NCBI GenBank assembly: GCA_944321705.1
Contig: CALUMG010000011.1
Coordinates: 1-64,000, forward strand
DNA from: an uncultured Muribaculaceae bacterium
GTDB lineage: Bacteria; Bacteroidota; Bacteroidia; Bacteroidales; Muribaculaceae
Direction of reading: 5' to 3'
DNA: 64,000 nucleotides
Under the pieces are notes generated by a model. It saw only the letters and a program-made list of their open reading frames with translations, ran no database searches and was not told the origin of the DNA. This document shows positions 18,612 to 27,788 of this stretch, in pieces. The translations under genes were made by a program, and so were the position numbers. Numbering within the stretch: position 1 is the stretch's first letter; each line of letters opens with the position of its first letter.

Positions 18612-21407
18612 ATGGATTTAAAAGATAATTATAAATCATTCTTGTCGCGTGCAAAGGAATTCATTCCTTCCAATCGCGTATATACCGACGACCTGCATTG
18701 TTTGGCGTGGGGTACTGATGCCGGTTTCTATCGCAAGTTGCCTAAAATTGTCATTAGGACGGCAAGTGAGGAAGAGGTGTCAAAGTTGTTGAAAATAGCT
18801 AATGAAGAAAAGGTGCCTGTGACGTTCCGCGCAGCCGGAACAAGCCTTTCGGGACAAGCCATTACCGATTCGGTATTACTCGTGGCCGGGAAAAATTGGG
18901 AAAGGTATGAAGTGTCGCCCGATGGCAGCACCATAACTTTACAACCGGGACTTATAGGCGAACGTGTAAATGAAATCTTGAAGCCTTATGGTCGCATATT
19001 TTCACCAGACCCTGCATCTAAGAAGTCGGCAATGGTGGGTGGTATTGTCATGAACAATGCTTCGGGAATGAATTGCGGTACTCATGCCAATAGCGATAGA
19101 ATACTATTGTCAATGCGTATAGTTATGGCCGATGGCACTGTCCTTGACACCGGAGATGAATCGAGCCGGGAAGCTTTTAAGCGCAGCCATCCCGCGTTTA
19201 TTGCGAAGATAGAAGAATTGCGCGACAGAATAGCAGCCGACAAGGAATTGTCTGATCGAATAAAGTACAAGTATTCGATAAAAAATGTGACAGGTCTCAA
19301 CATATATCCGTTTGTAATGTTTACCGATCCTTTTGACATTATAGCGCATTTGATGGTAGGATCGGAAGGTACATTAGGATTTGGTAGCCTTTTCCGCATG
19401 TCAACAGGCCATTTGTATAAACATTCGGCAAGTGCGATGCTTTATTTCAAAGACATGCGTGAAGCATGTCGAGCTGTCGTGGCATTGAAGAAAGGACCTG
19501 TGCATAGTGCGGAGATGCTTGACAAAAAGTCCTTGTCGTCGGTAAATGATACGACAGGAGAAGGATTGACTGCTATATTGACTGAAACCAAAGCAGATTC
19601 GAAAGAAGAGCTTGAGCATAACATAAAAGCTATAACCGATATATTAAAGCAATTTGAGCTTTTTGTACCGGCACGCTTTACCGACAAACCTGAAGAGTAT
19701 TCAAAGTATTGGGCAATTCGTTCGGGTATTTTCCCCTCAGTTGGAGGAACAAGGCCGCTGGGAACAACTGTGCTCATAGAGGATGTTGCTTTTCACATTG
19801 AGGATTTGCCCGATGCCACATCCGATCTTGCCGAGATGCTGGTTCGTCACGGCTATGATGATGCATGTATCTACGGACATGCTTTTGAAGGCAATTATCA
19901 CTTTGTGTTGTCTCAATCATTTGAAACCGAAGCCGAGGTAAATCGATATCGGGATCTCATGCTTGATGTGAAGAAACTGGTAGTCGACAAGTATGATGGT
20001 TCTTTGAAGGCGGAGCATGGTACAGGGCGGAACATGGCACCATTTGTCGAAAGTGAATGGGGTGCTAAAGCTTATGGAATAATGAAGGAAGTTAAGCAGC
20101 TTTTCGACCCTCAAAACCTTATAAATCCAGGAGTTATTTTTAACGACGATCCTGAATGCTATATAAAGGGCATTAAACCGATGCCTATTACTAATGAGCA
20201 TGTTAACAAGTGCATAGAATGTGGATTCTGTGAAGTGAATTGTGTTACATGTGGTTTTAGTTTATCGTCAAGGCAACGCATAGTGATTCAACGTGAAATA
20301 TCGCGTTTGCGTGCAACAGGAGAAGAGCCGGAACGTTTGGCAAGGCTTGTCAGCCAGTTTGCATATTATGGTAATGAGACTTGTGCAGGAGACGGCTTGT
20401 GCAGTACTTCATGTCCGATGAACATAAATGTCGGTGAAATGATTCATGATTTGCGTGCGGAAAGCTTGCCTAAAGGGAGTTTGGGATATAAAGTTGGAGA
20501 CTTTGCCGCTCGCAGGCTGAATGCCATAGAAGGCGCATTGCGTCCGGTCTTGAGCCTTGCCGGTGTTGCTCAGAGTATTATTGGAGATAGGGCTACGGCG
20601 GCAGTTGGAAGGACATTACATAAGGCAGGGTTACCGCAATGGACACCTGCAATGCCGTCGGCGCATTATGGAAAGTCTTATGACATTAAGCCATCGGAAA
20701 AGAAAGTGGTGTATTTCCCAAGTTGCATCAACCAGACCATGGGGCGTTCAAAACAAGGTGGGTTAAAACTTGATTTAGTTGATGAAATGGTGCAATTCTT
20801 GCAGAAGGCCGGATGGGAGGTTATTTTCCCAGCCGGAATGAAAAAATTGTGTTGCGGCATGATATGGGATAGCAAGGGAATGCCCGAGATAGGAATGCGT
20901 AAGTTGCGAGAATTGGAAGATGCTCTTTATGAAGCTTCATCTAATGGACGATACCCTGTCATGTGTGACCAAAGTCCTTGTTTGGCTCGCATGAGAAAGA
21001 ACATAACAAAGATGAAATTGTATGAACCGGTAGAGTTTATATATGATTATGTGGCCGATTCTCTTGAATTTACCCAAACAGATGAACCTATAGCGGTGCA
21101 TATAACATGTTCAACGCGTAAAATGGGACTTGGCGAAAAGTTGATTTTACTTGCGAAGAAGTGTTCTACAAAAGTCATCGTTCCTGAAGAAATAGGGTGT
21201 TGCGGATTTGCCGGTGACAAGGGATTTACCCATCCTGAGGTTAATTCTTACGCATTGCGCAAATTAAAACCTCAGCTTGAGGCTGCAGGAGTAAAGCGCG
21301 GTTTTTCAAACAGCCGTACTTGCGAAATAGGATTGTCTACAAATTCAGGCATACCTTATCAGTCGATAGTATATCTTGTAGATGAATGTACGAAACCACG
21401 GAAATAA
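18612..21407 (+). CDS. Fused FAD/Fe-S D-lactate dehydrogenase
   Basis: A 931-residue flavin and iron-sulfur oxidoreductase, close in length to the Dld-II D-lactate dehydrogenase of Shewanella (about 934). Order of domains: FAD_binding_4 (RAAGTSLSGQAITD near residue 75), FAD-oxidase C-terminal domain (about 260-510, including IYGHAFEGNYHF), two 4Fe-4S motifs (CIECGFCEVNC near 535 and CAGDGLCSTSCP near 595), and two CCG domains (CCGMIWDSKG near 747, GCCGFAGDKGF near 862). It should oxidise a D-2-hydroxy acid and pass electrons to the quinone pool. MurQ, encoded in the same operon, releases D-lactate, which makes D-lactate the obvious substrate. Glycolate or another 2-hydroxy acid remains possible from sequence alone. 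Confidence 0.85.
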   Translation: MDLKDNYKSFLSRAKEFIPSNRVYTDDLHCLAWGTDAGFYRKLPKIVIRTASEEEVSKLLKIANEEKVPVTFRAAGTSLSGQAITDSVLLVAGKNWERYEVSPDGSTITLQPGLIGERVNEILKPYGRIFSPDPASKKSAMVGGIVMNNASGMNCGTHANSDRILLSMRIVMADGTVLDTGDESSREAFKRSHPAFIAKIEELRDRIAADKELSDRIKYKYSIKNVTGLNIYPFVMFTDPFDIIAHLMVGSEGTLGFGSLFRMSTGHLYKHSASAMLYFKDMREACRAVVALKKGPVHSAEMLDKKSLSSVNDTTGEGLTAILTETKADSKEELEHNIKAITDILKQFELFVPARFTDKPEEYSKYWAIRSGIFPSVGGTRPLGTTVLIEDVAFHIEDLPDATSDLAEMLVRHGYDDACIYGHAFEGNYHFVLSQSFETEAEVNRYRDLMLDVKKLVVDKYDGSLKAEHGTGRNMAPFVESEWGAKAYGIMKEVKQLFDPQNLINPGVIFNDDPECYIKGIKPMPITNEHVNKCIECGFCEVNCVTCGFSLSSRQRIVIQREISRLRATGEEPERLARLVSQFAYYGNETCAGDGLCSTSCPMNINVGEMIHDLRAESLPKGSLGYKVGDFAARRLNAIEGALRPVLSLAGVAQSIIGDRATAAVGRTLHKAGLPQWTPAMPSAHYGKSYDIKPSEKKVVYFPSCINQTMGRSKQGGLKLDLVDEMVQFLQKAGWEVIFPAGMKKLCCGMIWDSKGMPEIGMRKLRELEDALYEASSNGRYPVMCDQSPCLARMRKNITKMKLYEPVEFIYDYVADSLEFTQTDEPIAVHITCSTRKMGLGEKLILLAKKCSTKVIVPEEIGCCGFAGDKGFTHPEVNSYALRKLKPQLEAAGVKRGFSNSRTCEIGLSTNSGIPYQSIVYLVDECTKPRK

Positions 21408-21417
21408 ATAAGTTGTC

Positions 21418-22593
21418 ATGACAGTTAAACAACAATCAAGCAGACTTTTATCACTTGACATATTGCGCGGAATCACCATTGCAGGTATGATTCTCGTTAA
21501 TAATCCCGGTTCATGGGGTTCAATATATGCTCCTTTGCGCCATGCGGAATGGAATGGATTGACTCCTACCGACCTTGTGTTCCCATTTTTCATGTTCATA
21601 ATGGGAATATCGTCTTATTTTTCACTGCGCAAGTATCAGTTCAAATTATCAAAGAGCTTGGCATGGAAAATAGTAAAAAGGACAGTATTGATATATGCCA
21701 TAGGCCTTGCTATAGCGTGGTTCAGCAAGTTTTGTTATGGATTGGCAGGAAGTGATGCCACTCTTCCGTTGTGGGAAAGGATTGGCAATGCAGCCAATAG
21801 CTTCTCTACATTGCGACTTGTAGGAGTAATGCCGCGTTTGGCCTTGTGTTATTTCTTTGCTTCGCTTGTGGCTGTGTTGATACGTCATAAATTCATCCCT
21901 TGGCTTATAGGCGGCATATTGGCATTATATGCGATAATATTGCTTATGGGGCATGGATATGATTTCTCGCATGAGAATATAATCTATATAGTCGACAATG
22001 CCATTCTTGGTGATGCGCACATGTATCAAGGACTTGTAGTGGATGGTAAAAACATGGCATTTGACCCCGAAGGGTTGTTGAGCACATTGCCTTGCATTGC
22101 TCATGTATTGATTGGTTTAATGTGTGGAGAAGCCATAATGAAGACAAAGGATAATAATAAGCGCATAAGTGACTTGTTCATTGTAGGCACTATCTTGACT
22201 TTTTCAGGATTACTTCTTAGCTATGGATTGCCGATAAATAAGAATATATGGTCTCCTACATTCGTATTGACCACATGCGGCCTTGGCGCAAGCTTATTGG
22301 GCTTGTTGATATGGATAATCGACATAAAAGGGTATAAGTTGTGGTGCCGCTTTTTTGAATCATTCGGAATAAACCCTTTGTTCTTATATGTACTTGGCGG
22401 CGTACTTGGAATATTATTCGGGTCAATACATATTGCCGGGGTGTCGATAAAGGGTTGGATTTACAACGAGGCAATACAGCAAATCATTAGCGATGCACTT
22501 TTGGCATCATGTATATATGCGATAGTTTTTGTAATAATAAATTGGTGCATAGGGTATATTTTGTATAAGAAAAAAATATATATAAAGATATGA
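21418..22593 (+). CDS. NagX/HGSNAT-like membrane acyltransferase (DUF5009)
   Basis: A 391-residue protein with about ten membrane segments, related to heparan-alpha-glucosaminide N-acetyltransferase and bacterial NagX. The signature RHAEWNGLTPTDLVFP (residues 41-56) carries H42, which lines up with the acetyl-accepting His of HGSNAT, and the N-terminus LSLDILRGITIAGMILVN is typical. In HGSNAT, acetyl groups from cytosolic acetyl-CoA are moved across the membrane to a glucosamine amino group. Here it could re-acetylate de-N-acetylated wall sugars or assist their uptake; neither is shown. The gene lies 10 bp after the dehydrogenase, and its stop overlaps the next start by 4 bp, so translation is probably coupled to the kinase. 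Confidence 0.8.
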   Translation: MTVKQQSSRLLSLDILRGITIAGMILVNNPGSWGSIYAPLRHAEWNGLTPTDLVFPFFMFIMGISSYFSLRKYQFKLSKSLAWKIVKRTVLIYAIGLAIAWFSKFCYGLAGSDATLPLWERIGNAANSFSTLRLVGVMPRLALCYFFASLVAVLIRHKFIPWLIGGILALYAIILLMGHGYDFSHENIIYIVDNAILGDAHMYQGLVVDGKNMAFDPEGLLSTLPCIAHVLIGLMCGEAIMKTKDNNKRISDLFIVGTILTFSGLLLSYGLPINKNIWSPTFVLTTCGLGASLLGLLIWIIDIKGYKLWCRFFESFGINPLFLYVLGGVLGILFGSIHIAGVSIKGWIYNEAIQQIISDALLASCIYAIVFVIINWCIGYILYKKKIYIKI

Positions 22594-23432
22594 AACTTAT
22601 AGCTGATAGCGGATCTACCAAAATTGATTGGTGCGTCCTTGACGGAAGAGAAATGGTAGCACGAGTGTTCACTTGTGGAATGAACGCAATGATGCTAACC
22701 GAGGAGGAGATGGCCTCTACGATAAAAAATGAATTGGTTCCACACTTAAAAGGCGTGACAATAACTGAAGTGTATTATTACGGGGCAGGTTGCTTGGGTG
22801 ACAACATCTGCAATAATGTCAAAAACGCCATTAAAAGCAATTTCCCCACCGCACAGGAAATAATGGTAGCAAGCGACTTGCTGGCAGCAGCTCGGGCTTT
22901 GTGTGGAGACAAACCCGGAATTGCTTGTATTCTTGGCACAGGGTCTAATTCATGTTATTATGACGGAACTCGCATAGTTGAAAATATTTCTCCTCTTGGA
23001 TACATACTTGGAGATGAGGGTAGTGGCGCAGTACTTGGAAAATTACTTGTCGGTGATGTGCTTAAGAGACAAATCCCTCAACATCTTGTTGAGAAATTCA
23101 TGCAGCAGTTTGAATTGACTCCGCAACTCATTATTGAAAACGTTTATCGAAAGCCCGGGGCAAACAAGTTCTTGGCATCGTTGTCGCCTTTCTTGGCTCA
23201 AAACATAGAAGAGCCATCTATACATCGTCTGGTGCTCAATGCTTTCAAGGCATTCTTTGTGCGTAATGTGGAAAACTATGAAGGCTATAAGGAATTGCCG
23301 GTTAATTTTGTAGGCTCTATCGCTTGCCATTACAAGGATGTCCTTGAAGAAGCAGCAAAGGCATTATACATAAATATTGGAACAATTATCAAGAGCCCGA
23401 TGGAAGGCTTGATAAAGTACTATTCGAGATAA
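22590..23432 (+). CDS. BadF/NagK-type kinase, likely MurNAc (and GlcNAc) 6-kinase
   Basis: A 280-residue cytoplasmic sugar kinase of the BadF type. Motifs are intact: phosphate loop DSGSTKIDW (residues 6-14), likely catalytic D96 in SDLLAAARAL, LGTGSNSCYYDG and LGDEGSGAVLGK. It is a paralogue of the kinase at 7318 but keeps the more usual loop residues. It lies 38 bp before murQ and overlaps the acyltransferase gene by 4 bp. In Tannerella forsythia a kinase of this type (MurK), encoded next to MurQ, phosphorylates MurNAc and GlcNAc. The same role is inferred here from position and fold; a pure GlcNAc kinase is the main alternative. Confidence 0.8.
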   Translation: MKLIADSGSTKIDWCVLDGREMVARVFTCGMNAMMLTEEEMASTIKNELVPHLKGVTITEVYYYGAGCLGDNICNNVKNAIKSNFPTAQEIMVASDLLAAARALCGDKPGIACILGTGSNSCYYDGTRIVENISPLGYILGDEGSGAVLGKLLVGDVLKRQIPQHLVEKFMQQFELTPQLIIENVYRKPGANKFLASLSPFLAQNIEEPSIHRLVLNAFKAFFVRNVENYEGYKELPVNFVGSIACHYKDVLEEAAKALYINIGTIIKSPMEGLIKYYSR

Positions 23433-23470
23433 TAAAGTAAACAGAGTAATTAATTAAATCAACAAGGATC

Positions 23471-24295
23471 ATGGCATTTGTAAAAATAAGCGAGCAACCG
23501 TCATTGTATAATGATTTGGAGAAAAAATCAGTTCATGAAATATTGACTGAAATCAATACGGAAGACCATAAAGTGGCCGATGCCGTGCAAAAAGCTATTC
23601 CTCAGATTGAGAAGCTTGTGACGCAGATTGTGCCTCGCATGAAGCGTGGCGGACGTATTTTCTATATGGGAGCAGGCACTTCCGGACGTCTCGGAGTGCT
23701 TGACGCCTCGGAGATTCCTCCTACATTTGGTATGGATCCGACATGGGTCATCGGATTGATAGCCGGTGGTGACATAGCATTGCGCAATCCGGTTGAAAAT
23801 GCGGAAGATGATACTGAACAGGGTTGGAAAGATTTGCAGAAATATAATATCAATGATAAAGATACCGTGATAGGCATTGCTGCATCCGGCACGACACCTT
23901 ATGTGATTGGCGCGTTGAAGACTGCAAGGGAGAACGGCTGCCTTACGGCATCAATAACAAGTAATCCTGATGCTCCAATATCACAAGTATCGGAAATCCC
24001 TATTGAAATGATAGTGGGTCCCGAATATGTGACAGGAAGTTCACGAATGAAATCGGGTACAGGGCAAAAGATGATATGCAACATGATAACCACTACTGTG
24101 ATGATTCGCATGGGACGCGTCAAAGGAAATAAGATGGTCAACATGCAGCTCACCAACGCCAAACTTGTAGACAGGGGAACGCGAATGCTCGTAGATGAAT
24201 TAGGATTGTCTTATGATGAGGCAAAACGATTGTTGCTTTTCCATGGGTCGGTGAAAAGTGCCATTGATTCTTATCGTCATCATGATAAAGATTGA
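23471..24295 (+). CDS. murQ: N-acetylmuramic acid 6-phosphate etherase
   Basis: A 274-residue SIS-domain enzyme that splits MurNAc-6-P into GlcNAc-6-P and D-lactate. The SIS core FYMGAGTSGRLGVLDASE is present. The two glutamates needed in E. coli MurQ (E83 and E114) correspond to E81 (DASEIPPTFG) and E112 (NAEDD), with the same spacing of 31 residues. The sugar-phosphate loops AASGTTPYVIGAL and SRMKSGTGQKM are conserved. It is slightly shorter than the E. coli enzyme (298), ending soon after SVKSAIDSYRHH. It follows the kinase that probably makes its substrate, and the D-lactate dehydrogenase in the same operon can use its by-product. Confidence 0.95.
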   Translation: MAFVKISEQPSLYNDLEKKSVHEILTEINTEDHKVADAVQKAIPQIEKLVTQIVPRMKRGGRIFYMGAGTSGRLGVLDASEIPPTFGMDPTWVIGLIAGGDIALRNPVENAEDDTEQGWKDLQKYNINDKDTVIGIAASGTTPYVIGALKTARENGCLTASITSNPDAPISQVSEIPIEMIVGPEYVTGSSRMKSGTGQKMICNMITTTVMIRMGRVKGNKMVNMQLTNAKLVDRGTRMLVDELGLSYDEAKRLLLFHGSVKSAIDSYRHHDKD

Positions 24296-24299
24296 GACA

Positions 24300-24983
24300 A
24301 TGAGAAGGAATGGTATTATGAGACAAATGTTGTTTTTGATGACATTTGCGTGTATGTTTACTTTTGCCATGAATGCAGAGGAGAAGTATCAATATAACGA
24401 ATTTTATTTTCAACGAAGTTCGTTGTTTGAATTATTGCCTGTCGACAGCGATGATATCGTGTTTTGGGGTAATAGTTTGACTAATGGCTGCGAATGGCAT
24501 GAGTTGTTTGGAAATCCCAATATAAAGAACAGAGGGATATCGTCGGATGTCATACAAGGACTCATTGACCGTAGTGAGCCTATATTGAAGGGTCACCCTC
24601 GGAAAGTTTTCATATTGAGCGGAGTGAATGACATATCTCATAACTTGTCGGCTGATAGTGTCGCTCGAGTGATGGAGAAACTCATAGTGAAAGTAAAGAC
24701 TGAGTCACCGAATACGAAAATATATTTGCAGAGCTTGCTTCCGGTGAACAACGATTTTGGTCGTTACAAGGCAATGATAGGCAAAGAAAATGTTATCATT
24801 GAAACTAATAAGCGGTTTGAAGCTCTTGCCGAAAAGCATGGAATCGTATGGATAGATTTGTATTCGAGATTTGTCGGCCCTGATGGTAAGATGAAGAAAG
24901 AATACACTAATGACGGATTGCATTTGCTTGGTGCCGGCTACATCGTATGGCGTGATGCAGTCATTGGTTATGTAAACGAATAA
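24300..24983 (+). CDS. Exported SGNH/GDSL hydrolase, possible wall-sugar O-acetylesterase
   Basis: A 227-residue SGNH hydrolase with a signal peptide (hydrophobic stretch MLFLMTFACMFTFAMNA, cleavage near MNA). All four blocks are visible: block I FWGNSLTNG (catalytic Ser in GNSL), block II Gly in NRGISSD, block III SGVNDIS, and block V with the Asp-His pair in DGLHLLGAGY. Family members often remove acetyl groups from sugars. As last gene of the muropeptide operon, four bases after murQ, it could strip O-acetyl groups from MurNAc to let NamZ or the other hydrolases act. The acceptor is inference. Alternative starts at 24258 (inside murQ) and 24318 exist; a terminator lies 36 bp downstream. 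Confidence 0.75.
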   Translation: MRRNGIMRQMLFLMTFACMFTFAMNAEEKYQYNEFYFQRSSLFELLPVDSDDIVFWGNSLTNGCEWHELFGNPNIKNRGISSDVIQGLIDRSEPILKGHPRKVFILSGVNDISHNLSADSVARVMEKLIVKVKTESPNTKIYLQSLLPVNNDFGRYKAMIGKENVIIETNKRFEALAEKHGIVWIDLYSRFVGPDGKMKKEYTNDGLHLLGAGYIVWRDAVIGYVNE

Positions 24984-25019
24984 GAATCATTGTTTGCAAA
25001 TTAATTAAAACATAATAGG

Positions 25020-25059
25020 CGCGTTTCATTGTTTCAATGGAGCGCGTCGATTGTTTTTT
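25020..25059 (+). terminator. Intrinsic terminator of the muropeptide operon
   Basis: A 12-bp stem (25020-25031 with 25035-25046, two G-T pairs) with a 3-nt loop is followed by six T at 25054-25059. It marks the 3' end of the 8509-24983 operon. Confidence 0.8.
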
Positions 25060-25187
25060 AAGAGAAACAAGCAATTGTTTAAAAATGTTGATTGAGGTAA
25101 ATTTGTCTGCTTTTGTCTTGTTTTATATTTCAGATTAAGTTACTTTTACCTGTATAAAATAAGTGCCGATACTTAATTTGTGAAGGA

Positions 25188-26090
25188 ATGAATATTAATT
25201 TAAAGATTTTATTGGTTTTAATTGGGATAGCGATATTGCCATGCAGCATGTTTGGGCAATCTGATGGAAATGCATCGCAAGTTCAAGAAAAATTATTTGA
25301 ATACCCGGAAGTACCGGATACTATAAAGACACTTGAAAACCGGACTAATTACATAATTCAACGCTTCTGGGACAATTATGACTTTTCTGCACCAATTAAA
25401 GATAAAGCCTTGTTTGAAACGACTTTCAGGGATTATGTCACATTTTTCAAGTATGCACATAAGACTATTGTGATATCTTCGATAAAGGAAATGATGAGGA
25501 AAGCCGAGTCTAACAAGCCTAATTTTATTACTATTGTGGAGATAGCTGAACAGGCATTGTATGCTCCGGGAGCAGAATATTGGAGTGATGAGGCTTATTT
25601 GCCGTTTATAGAATGCATGCTTGATAATAATATGATAAAAGGTTCTGAAAAAGAACGGTATAAATATCAGTATGAAAAAATATCACGCAATATGATAGGT
25701 GCCAAAGCCTTGGATTTTGAGATGAAGCTTGTCGATGGTGGCAAGAAGAAATTATCGGATATCAAGGGCAATATGATATTGTTATTCTTTAATGATGACG
25801 AATGCATGGATTGTTCAATATCGCGTTTACGCTTGAGTACGGATGTGAAAATCAACAAACTCATCGAAGACGGTGAAATAACGATAGTCAGTGTTTATCC
25901 GGGCAAGTATAGCGATGAGTGGGCAGAGTCGGCGCGTGCGTATGCCGATAATTGGATTATAGGCGCGAATGCCGATATTGCTGAAAAATATGATTTACGC
26001 ATATCTCCATGTATTTACATTCTTGATGGAAATTACATGATTCTTGATAAGAACGTCAGCGTGGAGGCTGTAAAGCAAATGGTAGATTAA
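25188..26090 (+). CDS. Exported DUF5106/thioredoxin-like protein
   Basis: A 300-residue protein with a signal peptide (about residues 1-23, cleavage near MFG). The N-terminal half (about 40-165) fits the helical DUF5106 domain found in Bacteroidota. The C-terminal half is a thioredoxin-like fold of the TlpA/AhpC type: GAKALDFEMKLVDGG, then FFNDDECMDCSIS with a CxxC pair (C-M-D-C) in the place of the active-site cysteines, then the cis-Pro region RISPCIYIL. A role in thiol-disulfide exchange in the periplasm is likely; the substrate is unknown. A DoxX-family membrane gene follows 31 bp downstream and may be its redox partner. Confidence 0.75.
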   Translation: MNINLKILLVLIGIAILPCSMFGQSDGNASQVQEKLFEYPEVPDTIKTLENRTNYIIQRFWDNYDFSAPIKDKALFETTFRDYVTFFKYAHKTIVISSIKEMMRKAESNKPNFITIVEIAEQALYAPGAEYWSDEAYLPFIECMLDNNMIKGSEKERYKYQYEKISRNMIGAKALDFEMKLVDGGKKKLSDIKGNMILLFFNDDECMDCSISRLRLSTDVKINKLIEDGEITIVSVYPGKYSDEWAESARAYADNWIIGANADIAEKYDLRISPCIYILDGNYMILDKNVSVEAVKQMVD

Positions 26091-26121
26091 TGCGCATAAT
26101 AAAAATCTAAAACGGATCTCT

Positions 26122-26619
26122 ATGGTTGCAGGAATAAAGAAATTGTTCATATATAGTGTCGGACATACATATAGCAACTTGTCAAGATTGTTCTTGCGGT
26201 TGTTTGCCGGCATCATGTTCATGCAATTTGGTATCAGGCAATGGATGTATTTTGATTGCATGGTATCACGAATGCCAGCCATATTGGGCATGACACCCGA
26301 AGTGTCTTTGATAATATTGATTGTCGTTGAGATGCTTTGCTCAATATTGATAATATTAGGATTGTTTTCTCGTGTGGCATTGATTCCACCGATTCTATCC
26401 ATGGCACTGGTTGAATGGCATTTGTTTAATACTATGGTTAGTGTTGCTCCGGAAGCACTTTATAGTACTCAACCAGTTTACATTCCCATGCTTTTTATCG
26501 GTATCTTTGTATATATGTTTCTTGCGGGACCGGGCAAGATATCACTTGATTATCTGATTTCTCTTAAATTTGTGGATTCTAATGACCGACAGATAGAAGA
26601 GACATTGAAAGATGCCTGA
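26122..26619 (+). CDS. DoxX family membrane protein
   Basis: A 165-residue protein with four predicted membrane segments, starting with LFLRLFAGIMFMQFGI, typical of the DoxX/DoxD family. Members take part in quinone-linked redox reactions, and some form complexes with thiol oxidoreductases. The neighbouring thioredoxin-like gene fits such a pairing, though that is inference. No catalytic residues can be assigned. The next gene, mnmA, starts 60 bp later and may be co-transcribed. Confidence 0.75.
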   Translation: MVAGIKKLFIYSVGHTYSNLSRLFLRLFAGIMFMQFGIRQWMYFDCMVSRMPAILGMTPEVSLIILIVVEMLCSILIILGLFSRVALIPPILSMALVEWHLFNTMVSVAPEALYSTQPVYIPMLFIGIFVYMFLAGPGKISLDYLISLKFVDSNDRQIEETLKDA

Positions 26620-26679
26620 CGTTTCTCGGGCAGGAATAAGATTTAGATAATTTGTAAAACAGGAAGTTCAAGCATTGAC

Positions 26680-27762
26680 ATGAAAATAGCTGTGTTGATT
26701 TCGGGCGGTGTCGACAGTGCCGTCGTAGTTCACAAGTTGAAAGAAGAAGGACATGATATCCATCTTTTTTATATCCGCATCGGCATGGATAATGATGAGG
26801 GCGATTGCTCGGCCGAAGAGGATATTGAAATGTGTAATTTCATAGCTGCTAAATATGGATTGCCGTTTGATGTGGTATCGTTGCATCAGGAATATTGGGA
26901 TAATGTGATGGAATATGCGTTAAAGACCGTAAAGGCCGGGTTGACGCCTAATCCCGACATGATGTGCAATAAAATGATAAAATTTGGCTTTTTCGAACAA
27001 CGTTGGGGACGCGAATTTGATTTGACTGCCACAGGTCATTATGCCACAACCGATTTCGTGAACGGTGTGAAATATCTTGCAACAGCCGTGGATCCTGTCA
27101 AGGATCAAACCGATTTCCTTGCTCAAATAAGTTATGAGCAACTTAAACATCTGATATTTCCGATAGGAAACATGCCAAAGAGTGAAGTGCGCCGCATCGC
27201 AATAGAAGCGAAGATGCCTAATGCTTATCGTAAAGATAGCCAAGGTATTTGCTTTTTAGGCAAAATAAATTACAATGATTTCATACGTCGACACCTTGGA
27301 GAAAAAAAAGGTAACATAATTGAAATCGAAACAGGTCGCAAGATTGGAGAGCATAAAGGATATTGGTTCCATACGATAGGACAGCGCAAAGGACTTGGCT
27401 TGAGCGGAGGTCCTTGGTATGTCGTAAAGAAAAATGTGACCGACAATACAATATATGTAAGTAACGGATATGGCAACGAGAAGCAATATGGCCGCACGAT
27501 ACATCTTGATGAAATGCATTTCATTTCGGGAAATCCATGGGAAGGGATAGAATCTCCTGTACCAATAATGTTCAAGAACAGGCATTCTCCTGAATTTATA
27601 AAAGCTACGTTGACGCATCTTGGCGGACGTGAGTATTTCATAGAGTCGGAGAAAAAAGTCCAGGGCATAGCTCCCGGACAATTTGCCGTAATTTACAGTC
27701 CTGATGCTCATTTGTGTTATGGTAGCGGCATTATAACGGGTCAAAAAGTAGAAAAGAAATAA
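26680..27762 (+). CDS. mnmA: tRNA-specific 2-thiouridylase MnmA
   Basis: A 360-residue enzyme that places sulfur on U34 of the tRNAs for Lys, Glu and Gln. The PP-loop SGGVDSAVV (residues 8-16) binds ATP. The catalytic cysteines are C96 (TPNPDMMCN) and C191 (DSQGICFLG), and TATGHYATT is also typical. Length matches the family. Bacteroidales often carry more than one mnmA-like gene, so this may not be the only copy. Terminal genes of this cluster (BFN-domain protein, permease, RsmE) are close and in the same direction. Confidence 0.92.
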   Translation: MKIAVLISGGVDSAVVVHKLKEEGHDIHLFYIRIGMDNDEGDCSAEEDIEMCNFIAAKYGLPFDVVSLHQEYWDNVMEYALKTVKAGLTPNPDMMCNKMIKFGFFEQRWGREFDLTATGHYATTDFVNGVKYLATAVDPVKDQTDFLAQISYEQLKHLIFPIGNMPKSEVRRIAIEAKMPNAYRKDSQGICFLGKINYNDFIRRHLGEKKGNIIEIETGRKIGEHKGYWFHTIGQRKGLGLSGGPWYVVKKNVTDNTIYVSNGYGNEKQYGRTIHLDEMHFISGNPWEGIESPVPIMFKNRHSPEFIKATLTHLGGREYFIESEKKVQGIAPGQFAVIYSPDAHLCYGSGIITGQKVEKK

Positions 27763-27788
27763 AACAAGACAAAGGGAGAGGCGATAGA

